Source: Odontocerum albicorne
Lineage: Eukaryota; Arthropoda; Insecta; Trichoptera; Odontoceridae
Direction of reading: 5' to 3'
Length of the DNA: 64,000 nt
Assembly (NCBI GenBank): GCA_949825065.1
Contig: OX463846.1
Location: 4,297,366 to 4,361,365, forward strand
Position numbers and translations under genes: made by a program. How positions within the stretch are numbered: the first letter of the stretch is position 1; the number at the start of each line of letters is the position of its first letter. Positions 40,248-49,191 of this stretch are shown in pieces. The notes below the pieces were generated by a model. It made no database searches. It was not told the DNA's origin and saw only the letters and a program-made list of their open reading frames with translations.

Positions 40248-40300
40248 TTAACCTCTAAACGAGTATGGCCGTACGGCGAGCGAATTTTTACTTTAAGAAA

Positions 40301-40682
40301 GTCTGCCCCATAAGCAAAAACGCAGCTAATGGCTAAAGTAAAGTTTTGAGAAAACTGTACTTTCATGTTTTTCATTGCTGCTTAAAAATGTGATTCACAA
40401 ACAAAAAAGCAGTAAAATGTGATTCATAAGCAAAAACGCAGCAAACGCATAGGCACCTGCTGTCTTTTTGTTTATGAATCACATTTTATTGTTTTTTTGC
40501 TTAGAAAAACCTAGTATTTTGTAAAATAAAAAAATACATTATATCGATTTTTGTATTGAAATAAATGGTTTTCTGTATTTTTTTATTGATTGTGGTTTAG
40601 AATTTGATATGGAATATTGCCTCATACTTAGTTAAATTTCTGTTTTTTTCCCGTTAGCTGCGTTTTTGCTTATGACGGCAGA
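40301..40682. mobile_element. Inverted-repeat element nested in the TTAA composite
   Basis: CATAAGCAAAAACGCAGCTA near 40311 is matched by inverted TAGCTGCGTTTTTGCTTATG near 40655-40674, and a second inner pair (AATGTGATTCATAAGCAAAA / GTTTATGAATCACATTTTAT) makes the element a double foldback. A 14-bp direct repeat GAGTATGGCCGTAC lies at 40261-40274 and 40681-40694, exactly 420 bp apart; the right copy abuts the element, the left is 27 bp away. Confidence 0.72.
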
Positions 40683-40744
40683 GTATGGCCGTACACGATA
40701 CGTCCAATGTTTTTATTCCGAATACATGAATTTATCCATAAAAC

Positions 40745-41345
40745 GGACAAGGTTCAAACTCTCTCTCTCCCTGGCTCCATCCCAACTCATTGTCTGCGAA
40801 GACTATTGGGGTCAGCTCTCCTCGTCCTCAGGTTGTATGCTCTTCTGTCCCGTACTACGTCCCCCAGGCCGTGCCTCTGCATCAGGTTATCTCTTTGCAC
40901 CACCCATGAATTCCTTGGTCTTCCTCTGGTTGTTATTCGAGGAAGATCCATGGAGATTGCCTGGTTCACAATGTGATCGGGTGCTCTGCGTCCAACGTGC
41001 CCATACCATCTCAATCGCCTCTCCTCCATCTTGCTGTTGATGTCTGTAACACCCAGGCTTCCACGAATGTGTAAGCTTCTTATTTTGTCTCTTAGAGACA
41101 CACCTGCTGACCATCTTAGCATGCGCATTTCTGCAGTTTCTAGTTGCCTAGAGTAAGAGGTATACATCGTCCAGCATTCGGAGCCATAGAGGAGTGCGGG
41201 TCTGACAATTGTTTGGTATACTTTTCCTTTTAACTTTACTGGCATTTTCGGATCACATAGAACTCCTGTCATTGATCTAAACTTCATCCATCCCACACTA
41301 ATTCTATGTGTTACATCTGCTGCACATCCTCCATCGCTATGGATG
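40745..41345 (-). mobile_element. RTE-f LINE, best copy
   Basis: Minus strand, 5'-truncated in the tail half of the reverse transcriptase protein with only a short 3' end. The open frame covers the family's entire C-terminal region. Copies at 42454-42725, 52757-53090 and more remotely 4712-4903 belong to it. Confidence 0.83.
40787..41296 (-). pseudogene. RTE-type reverse transcriptase, C-terminal 169 residues
   Basis: Reads GWMKFRSMTGVLCDPKMPVK, LKGKVYQTIVRPALLYGSEC, WTMYTSYSRQLETAEMRMLR, WSAGVSLRDKIRSLHIRGSL, MEERRLRWYGHVGRRAPDHI, then MDLPRITTRGRPRNSW. L-Y-G-S-E-x-W, A-E-M-R-M-L-R-W, and R-L-R-W-Y-G-H-V are the usual RTE-type landmarks. The catalytic YxDD region lies upstream and is missing. 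Uninterrupted frame, so it is a relatively young insertion. Codon at the start is not an ATG; the true protein began far upstream. Confidence 0.83.
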
Positions 41346-41473
41346 AGTGACCCAGCTCAAACGTTTTTATCTATTCTATTATTTTGTATATGGCGGCCGT
41401 ATTTACGTTATTTGTATTACTTACAAAATCATTTTGAATTTTACTTACAAAATCTCACTCGCTTAGAGGTTAA

Positions 41474-41620
41474 ATCATTCTACGCCACAGGACCAGCAAC
41501 GGGCAAAACTGTATAATATATTTGGATAGAATAATGCATTTCTGATTGATAACTCTTTAATCAACAAGAATAATTTATTGAATGGCACAATTTATTGATC
41601 AAAGTGCAATGTAATAATTT
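41474..41620 (-). mobile_element. CR1-a, upstream part of the split copy
   Basis: Minus strand: TCATTCTACGCCACAGGACC and AGCAACGGGCAAAACTG are the WNGLPLS-preceding codons of CR1-a; further upstream AATAATTTATTGAATGGCAC is degraded. Confidence 0.72.
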
Positions 41621-42126
41621 GTTAACACCATACAAATAAACCTTTAACACTTCTCTTCGCACCTTTGCAAAGTAGCCGTGTGGGCCGGGAACTCGGTGGC
41701 GCCAAAATGATTAAATGGTTCATTATATGCTGCACCGCGCTGCAACTGAAAATTGCACATTTCGTATTGCATTTGCGACCTCACCTTGCTTAAGCGCCGT
41801 TCCGCTCGTATTATATGCGAATTAATAGCACTATCAATTATTTCTATAACCATGTTGATCCAATATGTATAAACTGCATTATTTATCCTGCGTGAACAAA
41901 TTTATTTGATAAATTCATGATGTTTCCTAGAAAATATATTCGCTCAATAATAAAAGATTTATGAATGTATGGAGAGCGAAAGTAGTGTGCTTGTATAAAA
42001 ATGTTTGGAGATCTGTTTTCTCTGCCTACATGAAACGGAGCGTGATTATATGAATGTTATTGTTGGTATGCTTTCCGAGTAATTGTGACGTTTCCTTTTT
42101 TCTTACTATGTATGCAAATGTTCACT
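41621..42126. other. Unassigned DNA
   Basis: A GC-richer minus frame at 41644-41853 is not recognised. The rest is AT-rich. Confidence 0.4.
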
Positions 42127-42453
42127 TTAACCCTTCCTTCCCTGTGATGTGTAACTAGTATACATTGCTTCTAAAAACTTGAATATCTTTATAAATATAA
42201 TAAATACTGGGTTCAGATTTTAGGTATTCCTCCGTAATACACTTACACATTGAATGAAAAAAAATATATTAATAATAATTAGCACTTATCGGCCACATCA
42301 GAGATATTTTGTGAAAATCGGGAATAAATTCACCGATACAATCAAACGAGTACCTACCAGTGTGTGACGTAGGTATATTCATTCTAAAAAAACGCTATGG
42401 GGAAGCGACGCTATTCACGTCTCACGCTCTCTCTAATTCGGTATATGGGAACG
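42127..42453. repeat. Dispersed repeat E, copy 2
   Basis: From TTAACCCTTCCTTCCCTGTG to TAATTCGGTATATGGGAACG; the match to 15243-15568 spans the whole unit. Its right end joins RTE-f sequence directly. Confidence 0.78.
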
Positions 42454-42725
42454 CTTTTTATTTTGTCTCGTAGGGACACACCAGCTGACCATCTTAGCAT
42501 GCGCATTTCAGCAGTTTCTAGTTGCCTAGAGTAAGAGTTATACATCGTCCAGCATTCGGAGCCATAGAGGAGTGCGGGTTTGACAATCGTTTGGTATACT
42601 TTTCCTTTTAACTTTACTGGCATTTTCGGATCACATAGAACTCCCGTCATTGATCTAACTTTCATCTATCCCACACTAATTCTATGTGTTACATCTGCTG
42701 TACATCCTCCATCGCTATGGATGAG
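42454..42725 (-). mobile_element. RTE-f LINE fragment fused to repeat E
   Basis: Minus strand: VRSMTGVLCDPKMPVKLKGK through AGVSLRDKIKS is nearly identical to 40745-41345, then the reading passes into repeat E. Upstream end (CATAGCGATGGAGGATGTAC) as in the main copy. Confidence 0.8.
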
Positions 42726-42894
42726 TGCAAGTATCAGTCGTAGTACGTATTATTAACCATATTGGATAGATGCTTAAAAATCGTTACCATTATAAACATT
42801 TACAATTTTCACAAAAATGAAAGACATTTGATCATCACTTTAATAAATAATAATAAATCTCTTAAGCTGATAGTCCCGAAAACTATTTTAGTTT
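42726..42894. other. Unassigned DNA
   Basis: Nothing recognised. Confidence 0.5.
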
Positions 42895-43244
42895 TAACTT
42901 TGACGTGTGGGAATGAAACGTGGACGTAGAAATGAGCTGAATAAATGTATGCACTGTGAAGAATACATGGGGTGACAATGTATGACAGAATACGGAATGA
43001 AGTAATTAGAGCGATGAATGTGAACTTTAAGTTGATGTGTTGAGCAAGTCGAAGAAGAGAACACTCAAATGGTTTGGACATGTAGAACGATTGAATAAAT
43101 AAATACTTACAAACATGTTTACTGTGCAAATATGATTAGAATACATAACATAGTAGAGAAAGGCCAAGGAAAGTATCATTGGATCAAGAAAGTGATATTT
43201 TGAAAAAAGGGAAATGTAAAAAGTCAGCGAAATTTCACCAGCTG
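42895..43244 (+). mobile_element. RTE-d LINE, left part, split by mariner-B
   Basis: GGGAATGAAACGTGGACGTA, GGGGTGACAATGTATGACAG, GAACACTCAAATGGTTTGGA and AGAGAAAGGCCAAGGAAAG follow the RTE-d reading (ETWT, TMYD, LKWFGHVER, ERPRK). Broken frames. Continues at 44118 after the insertion. Confidence 0.78.
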
Positions 43245-43246
43245 TA

Positions 43247-44115
43247 AAGGGTCTTTCAAATTTAGTGGTTTTTTTTTAATTCTTGGATTAAACACAGATG
43301 GCGTCGCGAACTTGCCTGGGTCTTGTGACATTTGACCAGTGTAATGTATGACATTTATAAAAATGGAGTCGTATATAACACAACAACGCGTTCAAATTGT
43401 TGAATTATTTTATGTATTGTAATCTCCGGAAACGGTGATGTTAATTGGCCACCAAGATCATGTGATCTGACACCGTTGGACTATTTTCTCTGAGGTTACA
43501 TGAAAAACCAGGCCTATAAGAATGACCCCCGATCAATTCCTGAGCTGAAGGACGAAATTATTCGCGTTATTGGTGAGTTAGAACCGCAATTAGGCCAAAA
43601 TGTCATCGAAAACTTTGACAAAAGAGTGGACATCTGTGGAGCTGGAAGAGGTGGACATTTGGCGGATATTGTTTTTTTGTGTTTAACCCTGAGAGTGGAC
43701 ATCTGTGGAGCTGCAAGAGGTGGACATTTGGCGGATATTGTTTTTTTGTGTTTAACTACGAGAAAAAAATATAATTGTCTATCTAGTGCCGAGATATATT
43801 TACGATTCGGACGTTCGTGATAAATATTTATTTTAAACAACAAAAAAAACAAAAAAAAATATATCTTTACAACATAAATATATTTTAGAATATGTACCCT
43901 TGTATTCTAAATGAATAATATTCAATTAGAATACAAGGGTAGAACAAATTTCTTCCACTGCTATAGCAGTGCGCCGATCTCTCAGGGTTAAATGTCATAC
44001 ATTATATATACTTCAATGACCAATAAAAAGTTTTTTGAAATCGAAACAAATTGTGTGTTATTCAAGAATTAAAAAACAATTTATTTAAAAAAACCGCTCG
44101 ATTTGAAAGACCCTT
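43247..44115 (+). mobile_element. Mariner-B, complete deleted element with TA duplications
   Basis: AAGGGTCTTTCAAAT at the left is matched exactly inverted (ATTTGAAAGACCCTT) at 44101-44115, flanked by TA at 43245-43246 and 44116-44117. Interior: leader, transposase start at 43363, a large deletion at about 43420, then the transposase end. It also holds a 69-bp direct duplication (43624 and 43693) and a 14-bp-arm palindrome at 43896-43940. It sits inside RTE-d, so it is younger than that LINE. Confidence 0.9.
43363..43766 (+). pseudogene. Deleted Tc1/mariner-type transposase: start joined to end
   Basis: ATG at 43363 opens MESYITQQRVQIVELFYVL, the usual N-terminus of this group, and a stop follows at the deletion point. 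After it, in other frames, come CDLTPLDYFL (an SPDLTPLDYFLW-type third catalytic motif), a TGA in place of W, then KNQAYKNDPRSIPELKDEII, GELEPQLGQNVIENFDKRVD and ICGAGRGGHLADI. The last segment is repeated because of the 69-bp duplication. Two thirds of the protein, with the first two catalytic aspartates, are gone. Confidence 0.83.
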
Positions 44116-44117
44116 TA

Positions 44118-44236
44118 AATGAAGGTGTTTGGATGTAGAAGAGACGAAATATTTGTGTCGAGATAGGAATGTCTAGAAATATGTCTTCTCTGCCTATCCT
44201 AAGAGGGAAAAGGTGGGATGGTATGTATGTTATAAT
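44118..44236 (+). mobile_element. RTE-d LINE, right part (3' tail)
   Basis: GTGTCGAGATAGGAATGTCT, CTCTGCCTATCCTAAGAGGG and ATGGTATGTATGTTAT are the RTE-d 3' tail, completing the copy at 42895-43244. Confidence 0.78.
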
Positions 44237-44294
44237 AATACCAATCTTCAATTAAGTTATAACATATTTTCCTCCTACAAGAGGTAATAATTTT

Positions 44295-44855
44295 CTCTCA
44301 TCTTGTAATATGGCCACCCTCTTATCTCGCCGAAAATTTTCAGCGTCTTTCCAATCATGGATTAGCGCTACGCTCAAACAGAGATTGTCTATTGGCCTTT
44401 CCAGTTCACCGCTCTTCTTTTTTCACGTCGTACTTTACTGTCCATGCAGTGAGACTCTGGAATCAGTTACAAACCAATATAAGACTCGCTCCGTCCTTGG
44501 CATGCTTTAAAAAGCGACTGAAAAAACTCTTAATTTCTAGTCAGTAAAATAACGTGTTTCATTCCTGATTTTTCTTTTCCTTTCCTGTCCACCATCCTTT
44601 CCTTTCCTTTTGATTGATGATGTCTCACTTTATATGAAAAATAGTGTTCGGGTGATTGTCCGTCTTTGTGGGGTTTGTGGGCATGTTCTCACGTATATGT
44701 TTATGGATTTCGTGGGGATGGATAGTCATTTGAATGATTTATGCGACCACGTAACTTGTTTCATTTACTTTTGTCTGGTTGGTTGGAAGAGATTGCCGCC
44801 TGGCAATAAGCCCGCCAGATTGTATTGCAATAAAAGTGTTAAATAAATAAATAAT
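44295..44855 (+). mobile_element. LINE-b copy with complete 3' end
   Basis: 5'-truncated at the LAENFQRLFNHGLALRSNRD region; then the same C-terminal codons and 3' tail as 37700-38284 with only scattered changes, ending TAAATAAATAAATAATATGG. High similarity indicates recent activity of the family. Confidence 0.83.
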
Positions 44856-45244
44856 ATGGTCTCTTGGACTTTTTGATGCAGTGGAAATTCAATAAAAATG
44901 AAATACTACAAGACGTTTCCTAACAGTTTACATTAAGCTGAGATTTCTCTCGCGACACCTGGAGTGAGATATCTGCGGCGGAGATAGCAAAAGTAACTTA
45001 ACTTAACTGCCTTAGGAAAGCATATGCGAATATCATGAGATGAAATGTTAATATTGTGCTCGGGCTGACACTTGGAAGGTGCGTCTATACTCCAAACTGC
45101 GCGTTGAGAGTTAACTTTTATTTCATCAATAAATACTACAAAGCGTGATTAATATTTATTTTTCCGAAAAAACCATTTTAGGAATAAGACAAATTTTATT
45201 CCTGACATTTTAATTCTTAAGGATGCCAAAATATTAATATTAGA
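44856..45244. other. Unassigned DNA
   Basis: Nothing recognised. Confidence 0.5.
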
Positions 45245-45370
45245 ATGTTAATTTATATTGCTCCGTTAGGAAAGAAAACCCTCCTCAAGGGCGCTCTCTA
45301 ACTCTGGATTCAAGTCCACTATTCAATAGATTAAAAATATTGCAAAATAAATATATATACACATGTACGT
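45245..45370 (-). mobile_element. CR1-a tail, end part, interrupted
   Basis: Minus strand: CCCTCCTCAAGGGCGCTCTC and TAACTCTGGATTCAAGTCCA. The next part of the same tail resumes at 45785. Confidence 0.72.
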
Positions 45371-45372
45371 TA

Positions 45373-45630
45373 CAGTACCCGGCAGTAATTACATCGGACT
45401 TAAGAAAGAGACTGTCGGCCATATTCGACTAACTTCGGTTTTGTAGAGCGTCGTCTCTGTCGCACGATGTGCTAACAGTCCGGTATCTAAAAAGAGCTAA
45501 ACGACTGACAAATCGCGACGGAACACGTGTATAAATGACAGAGACGACGCTTTACAAAGCCGAAGTTACCCGATTATGGCCGACAGTCCCTTTCTTAAGC
45601 CCGATGTGTATTACCTACCGCCGGGTACTG
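45373..45630. mobile_element. Complete 258-bp CAG-ended MITE with TA duplications
   Basis: Two arms of about 95 bp are inverted copies: CAGTACCCGGCAGTAATTAC, GGACTTAAGAAAGAGACTGT, CAACTTCGGTTTTGTAGAGC and CGTCGTCTCTGTC on the left, and the inverted equivalents at the right ending GCCGGGTACTG. TA lies at 45371-45372 and 45631-45632. CAG ends with TA duplication point to a pogo/Tigger-like member of Tc1/mariner. Truncated relatives at 5164 and 38285. Confidence 0.88.
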
Positions 45631-45641
45631 TAAGTATTATT

Positions 45642-45783
45642 TGTGCCTCCCTGATGATGAGGTGCACCCCTTGAAACCGGTAGGGTAATACCGTTATATT
45701 AAGTGGAATAAACAGTGTTTGAATAAACAAATTACAATGTCTTGAAACCTCCACAGTTTCACTATAAATAAAGCATAAATTTA
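45642..45783 (+). mobile_element. Penelope-like tail, forward
   Basis: CTCCCTGATGATGAGGTGCA, CCCCTTGAAACCGGTAGGGT, AATACCGTTATATTAAGTGG, CAGTGTTTGAATAAACAAAT and ACCTCCACAGTTTCACTATA. Only the tail, in one orientation. Confidence 0.75.
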
Positions 45784-45784
45784 T

Positions 45785-45915
45785 TTAAGTTGAGGTAAGA
45801 ATAGGAAGGTGGTGGCTGCGACTATTAGATAAGGTACTTCCTCGCATCTGCATGTTTACAAAAAAAAATTGGTAAGAAACCCCCGGAAGATTTACCAAGA
45901 GCTTAACTGCTAAAA
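45785..45915 (-). mobile_element. CR1-a tail, inner part of the interrupted copy
   Basis: Minus strand: GAGGTAAGAATAGGAAGGTG, GGTACTTCCTCGCATCTGCA and AACCCCCGGAAGATTTACCA match the middle of the CR1-a tail. With 45245-45370 it makes one copy opened by the MITE and the Penelope tail. Confidence 0.72.
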
Positions 45916-45934
45916 TAGTGATATTATAAATTTG

Positions 45935-46350
45935 ACAGTTGGCGTTATTTCTCCTTACTGATTGACAGTTGGCGTTATTTTACAGATGATGTCTATGGTA
46001 ATAATATTGTACAGCACCGGTACAAAGACTAAAATCGTACAGCACCGGTGCAAAGACTAGATTGACAGTTGGCGTTATTTTACGGATTATGTCTATAGTA
46101 ATAATATTGTACAGCACCTGTACAAATACTAGATTGACAGTTGACGTTATTTTACGGATTATGTATATGGTAATAATATTGTACAGCACCGGTACAAATA
46201 CTAGATTGACAGTTGGCGTTATTTTGCGGATTATGTCTATGTTAATAATATTGTACAGCACCGGTACAAAGACTAGATTGACAGTTGGCGTTATTTTACG
46301 GATTATGTCTATGATAATAATATTGTACAGCACCGGTACAAAGACTAAAA
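45935..46350. repeat. 72-bp tandem array, about five units
   Basis: ATTGACAGTTGGCGTTATTT starts at 45961, 46061, 46133, 46205 and 46277; the last three steps are exactly 72 bp. Each unit ends ATATTGTACAGCACCGGTAC. The 24-codon unit keeps frames open on both strands (46062-46412 and 45980-46372); these are not genes. Confidence 0.92.
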
Positions 46351-46589
46351 TCGACGGATGGCTGCCGCTCAAACCTCGGGAGATTCCGGTTTGCTTCTTG
46401 CGTTTTCGGTGAAGAGCAGGGTGAAGAGATTCCTCTTTAGCAGGTAAAAGTTTGTCAAAATAAAAATACGGTAGATGTTCCAGTAGATGATAAATAATAA
46501 TATTATCTTTGTATCGGACGTACGTGTCACAGAAATTAGGAAATTTGAAATTAGGAAATTCACCTCGTCATGCATATCCTCTTATAAAG
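46351..46589. other. Unassigned DNA
   Basis: Nothing recognised. Confidence 0.45.
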
Positions 46590-46905
46590 GTTTTTCGCTC
46601 TTCTCTCTTTAAGTATTTGATTTGTTTGGTCATGCCACGTTTTTAGGTCTTCTAGGTCTTGCCAAACTTTTCACAACTTCTATACTTCTCGTTATGGATA
46701 TTTTTGTGAATATTTCATTTTTTATCCTTTCTACGCCACAAGATCATCTCAATTATTCTCTCTTCCCCTTGAGCACTGCATTTTCTTTCAATGTGTATAC
46801 TTTCTTTAAGCTTTTGGTCCTTATTCTTTCATACACTTTTTTTGCCATACATTCAACGCAAAGCTCTCACTGCATATACGAAGATATTACTTTCGTAACT
46901 TTTTA
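46590..46905 (-). mobile_element. RTE-type LINE C-terminal fragment, unplaced
   Basis: Minus-strand frames yield a reading equivalent to RPRKTWHDQ near 46640, like the ERPRK-x-W-x-DQ end of RTE-d, with IIEMILWRR-type sequence before it. Several frame breaks; probably an RTE-d relative. Confidence 0.55.
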
Positions 46906-46954
46906 CCTTGTTCAAATTTTACCTGCAAAACCTAATGTATTGCATTGTATTGCA

Positions 46955-47035
46955 TTGTGTTACACTTTCGTCGTATACATTACAACCTGTTGTGCGTATT
47001 ACCATGTGGCGATCTCTTCCAACCAAGTAGAAATA
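46955..47035 (-). mobile_element. SINE 3' tail fragment
   Basis: Minus strand: GGAAGAGATCGCCACATGGT, AATACGCACAACAGG, TTGTAATGTATACGACG and AAAGTGTAACACAATGC. Confidence 0.65.
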
Positions 47036-47149
47036 TGTACAAGACGTATTTTTGTCTGATTTGCTTCTTTTAAAATACTTCGGTCGTTAAACACGTGGCA
47101 TAACCCACCATTCGCTTTTTAGCATCAATCAAGTGGAAAAAAATCTATA

Positions 47150-48230
47150 ACAGAATACTTCTAATTGCATTCTCGAATTAAATGTTTCAAAATAAATTCA
47201 AATTAAATCAAAGTAAAACGGAATTTATCTGGGTATCTTCACCGCGGAGATAACATCTTCTTGATAAGGATGCTTAATCAGTCATGGACGTTACCATTTT
47301 CCAAAAGATAACATCAAATTTCTTGGTGTATTTCTTGATAGTAATTTTTCCTTCGATACACAAATAGGTTAAATGATTTCTTTAGTTGTAGAGACTTTAA
47401 ATTTGTTAGTCGATGTCTTCCAACAAGAGAAATAAAAAATCTTATTAACTAATTTGTTGTGTCACGTTTGGATTATTATATATTTATTTATTTTGGTTTG
47501 CCTGATTTACACATTTCTAGGCTCCAGTCTGTTTTCAATACAGCTGCAAGGCTGATACATGTTAGTAATAAAAATTGTCATATTAGTCTGCCCCTAAAAA
47601 GCCTAAAAATTCCGCCCCTAAAAACTGATTGATTTCAAATTTTGCCTCTTGTATGAAAGTTGTGTGAATTGTCTAAATTGTACCTTTTTAAGGTGTTTCT
47701 TCGGAGAGAAGTAAAACTTATTTTAATGTCGATTTCTTCATCTAATAAATCAGTTTTTCCTAATCGATCCCAAAGGGATTATGATGATATTTTGCCATTG
47801 CTTGTCCTGTTGCGTTATATCGTCTACCTCTTGGTATTAGAGGTATGGGTGGTGTGGGCAGTTTTAGGAAACACTTAAAAACAACCCTTTTTTTTAGGAA
47901 ATCTTATCAAAATGTATAATGTAATATTAACATTACGCAATCCACTTCATTAAACCTAAAGCCGAATGCGCTACTATCACTTATCATAAGATCTACTAAA
48001 GTTTCTTAATAGTTCGTCTTCTGTCGGTAAGTTTTCTGCAGTTTTCTTACCAAACATGTTTTTTTAATATATGCAGATGCGGGGAAGTACATAATTAAAT
48101 GGCCGCAGTCACTATCTTCCTATTCTTACATTCAACTTATATCTGTATATACTCGTTTATGTATAAATTTATTTTGTAATATTTTAAATATATTAATAAT
48201 AGTGGGTTCAAATCCTGGTTTAGAGCGCCC
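47150..48230 (+). mobile_element. CR1-a, longest copy: reverse transcriptase end and 3' tail (left of insertion)
   Basis: 5'-truncated. Coding DNA 47180-47880 in broken frames, then a tail with ACTTCATTAAACCTAAAGCC, ATATGCAGATGCGGGGAAGT and GGTTTAGAGCGCCC. At that last point the piggyBac-type MITE is inserted; the end of the element resumes at 48541. Confidence 0.8.
47180..47878 (+). pseudogene. CR1-type reverse transcriptase, post-catalytic region with frameshifts
   Basis: Joining frames by eye: NKFKLNQSKTEFIW, NFLVYFL near the F-L-G-V block, FIYFGLPDLHISRLQSVFNT with AARLIHVS, then SISSSNKSVFPNRSQRDYDD. L-K-L-N-x-x-K-T-E-x and L-Q-x-V-x-N-x-A-A-R-L are classic CR1/L2 motifs. At least three frameshifts and stops. 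It places the many CR1-a tails here in the CR1 group. Confidence 0.75.
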
Positions 48231-48234
48231 TTAA

Positions 48235-48540
48235 CCCTTTTAATCCCACGGGGCTGATTATCGCCCCCAACTGGTGTATGCGAAAAATCTCATGGGGCCG
48301 ATCATCGGCCTCAAAGTTTTCATGCAAGTTTTTGTTGAATAAAAAAAAAATTTTTTTTCATGAAATATGTAAAATATTTATTATTTTACACTCTACAGGG
48401 AGGTCTCCACAAAAAAAAATTAGGTTTGAAAACTAAATATTGACTGAGATAAAAAATAAATTGTAAACTACTGCTTTTTTGCCAAAAAATGCTTGGGATT
48501 TTTCGCACATTTTATGCAAAATATGCTGGGATTAAAAGGG
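48235..48540. mobile_element. piggyBac-type 306-bp MITE with perfect ends
   Basis: CCCTTTTAATCCCA at the left is exactly inverted (TGGGATTAAAAGGG) at the right, with TTAA at 48231-48234 and 48541-48544. The host CR1-a tail reads straight through if one TTAA and the insert are removed. Interior has GGGGCTGATTATCGCCCCCA and CGATCATCGGCC, small palindromes near the left end. No coding. Confidence 0.92.
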
Positions 48541-48600
48541 TTAAAGATATTCTGTTATCTAAACGGCGCTATATAAATTGTATTTTTTCTATTTTTATTT
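48541..48600 (+). mobile_element. CR1-a tail, end after the MITE
   Basis: GATATTCTGTTATCTAAACG and GCGCTATATAAATTGTAT complete the tail that stopped at 48230. Confidence 0.75.
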
Positions 48601-49084
48601 CAACATAATTATAAGAAATTTTCTTATATATTCTTCTTAACCCTGCGAAAGGGCATCTTGTTTACAAGACTGTGTAAACAATTATGCAAAAGAATACATA
48701 AAATAAATAAAAGTATTAATCAAAACTAAGTAGCTATAAATTGGAAACATTTATTTATACGAATGCTATACAAATGTTACGAGATACCTTTCCGGTGAGA
48801 TTAAGTTCTGAGCCTCGATATATTGCCTCGAGACTTGTGAAGTATTTATGCTTTGCAGTGCAGCTAAGTCTTTTTGTCCACATTTCATCGTGGCTACATC
48901 CGAGACCATCCAGTTATTAGCAATAGCATTAAAATTTCAACAAATAATATACGCCATCAGTATTCCGTTAGAATTTCTCTCGCGACTTTACGAAAGACAT
49001 TCATCGTGGAGTCAAGTGACAGAGTCATAGCATAATATAGAGCTACTATATGTGATAAAATCCAAAAGCACATTCATACTAATT
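48601..49084. other. Unassigned DNA
   Basis: Nothing recognised. A frame at 48848-49030 has no motif. Confidence 0.45.
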
Positions 49085-49175
49085 TATAAAAACAAAAAGG
49101 AGAGTTTGCTCTCTACGCGGGGCACCCTTGAGGAGGGTAAGCTATGTAAACGGCGCTATATAAAATTGTCCTTTT
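49085..49175 (+). mobile_element. CR1-a tail scrap
   Basis: GAGAGTTTGCTCTCTACGCG, GCACCCTTGAGGAGGG and AAACGGCGCTATATAAAATT, the last part of CR1-a with a partial internal duplication. Confidence 0.68.
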
Positions 49176-49191
49176 AAAAAATATAATTCTT

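Larger units (their letters stand above)
40252..41469. mobile_element. Composite element with TTAA duplications and short inverted ends
   Basis: CCTCTAAACGAGT at the left is matched by inverted ACTCGCTTAGAGG at the right (one mismatch in 13), flanked by TTAA 40248-40251 and 41470-41473. The host CR1-a copy continues on both sides, so these are insertion boundaries. TTAA with C/G-ended short repeats suggests a piggyBac-type element. Its interior is filled by other elements: an inverted-repeat element (40301-40682) and an RTE-f LINE (40745-41345). No transposase seen. 1218 bp. Confidence 0.68.

Noticed and set aside
40666..41040. 124-codon plus-strand frame
   Set aside because: Shadow of the RTE-f reverse transcriptase frame on the opposite strand.
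45980..46412. Overlapping 116- and 130-codon frames on opposite strands
   Set aside because: Both are the 72-bp array; open because 72 is a multiple of three.
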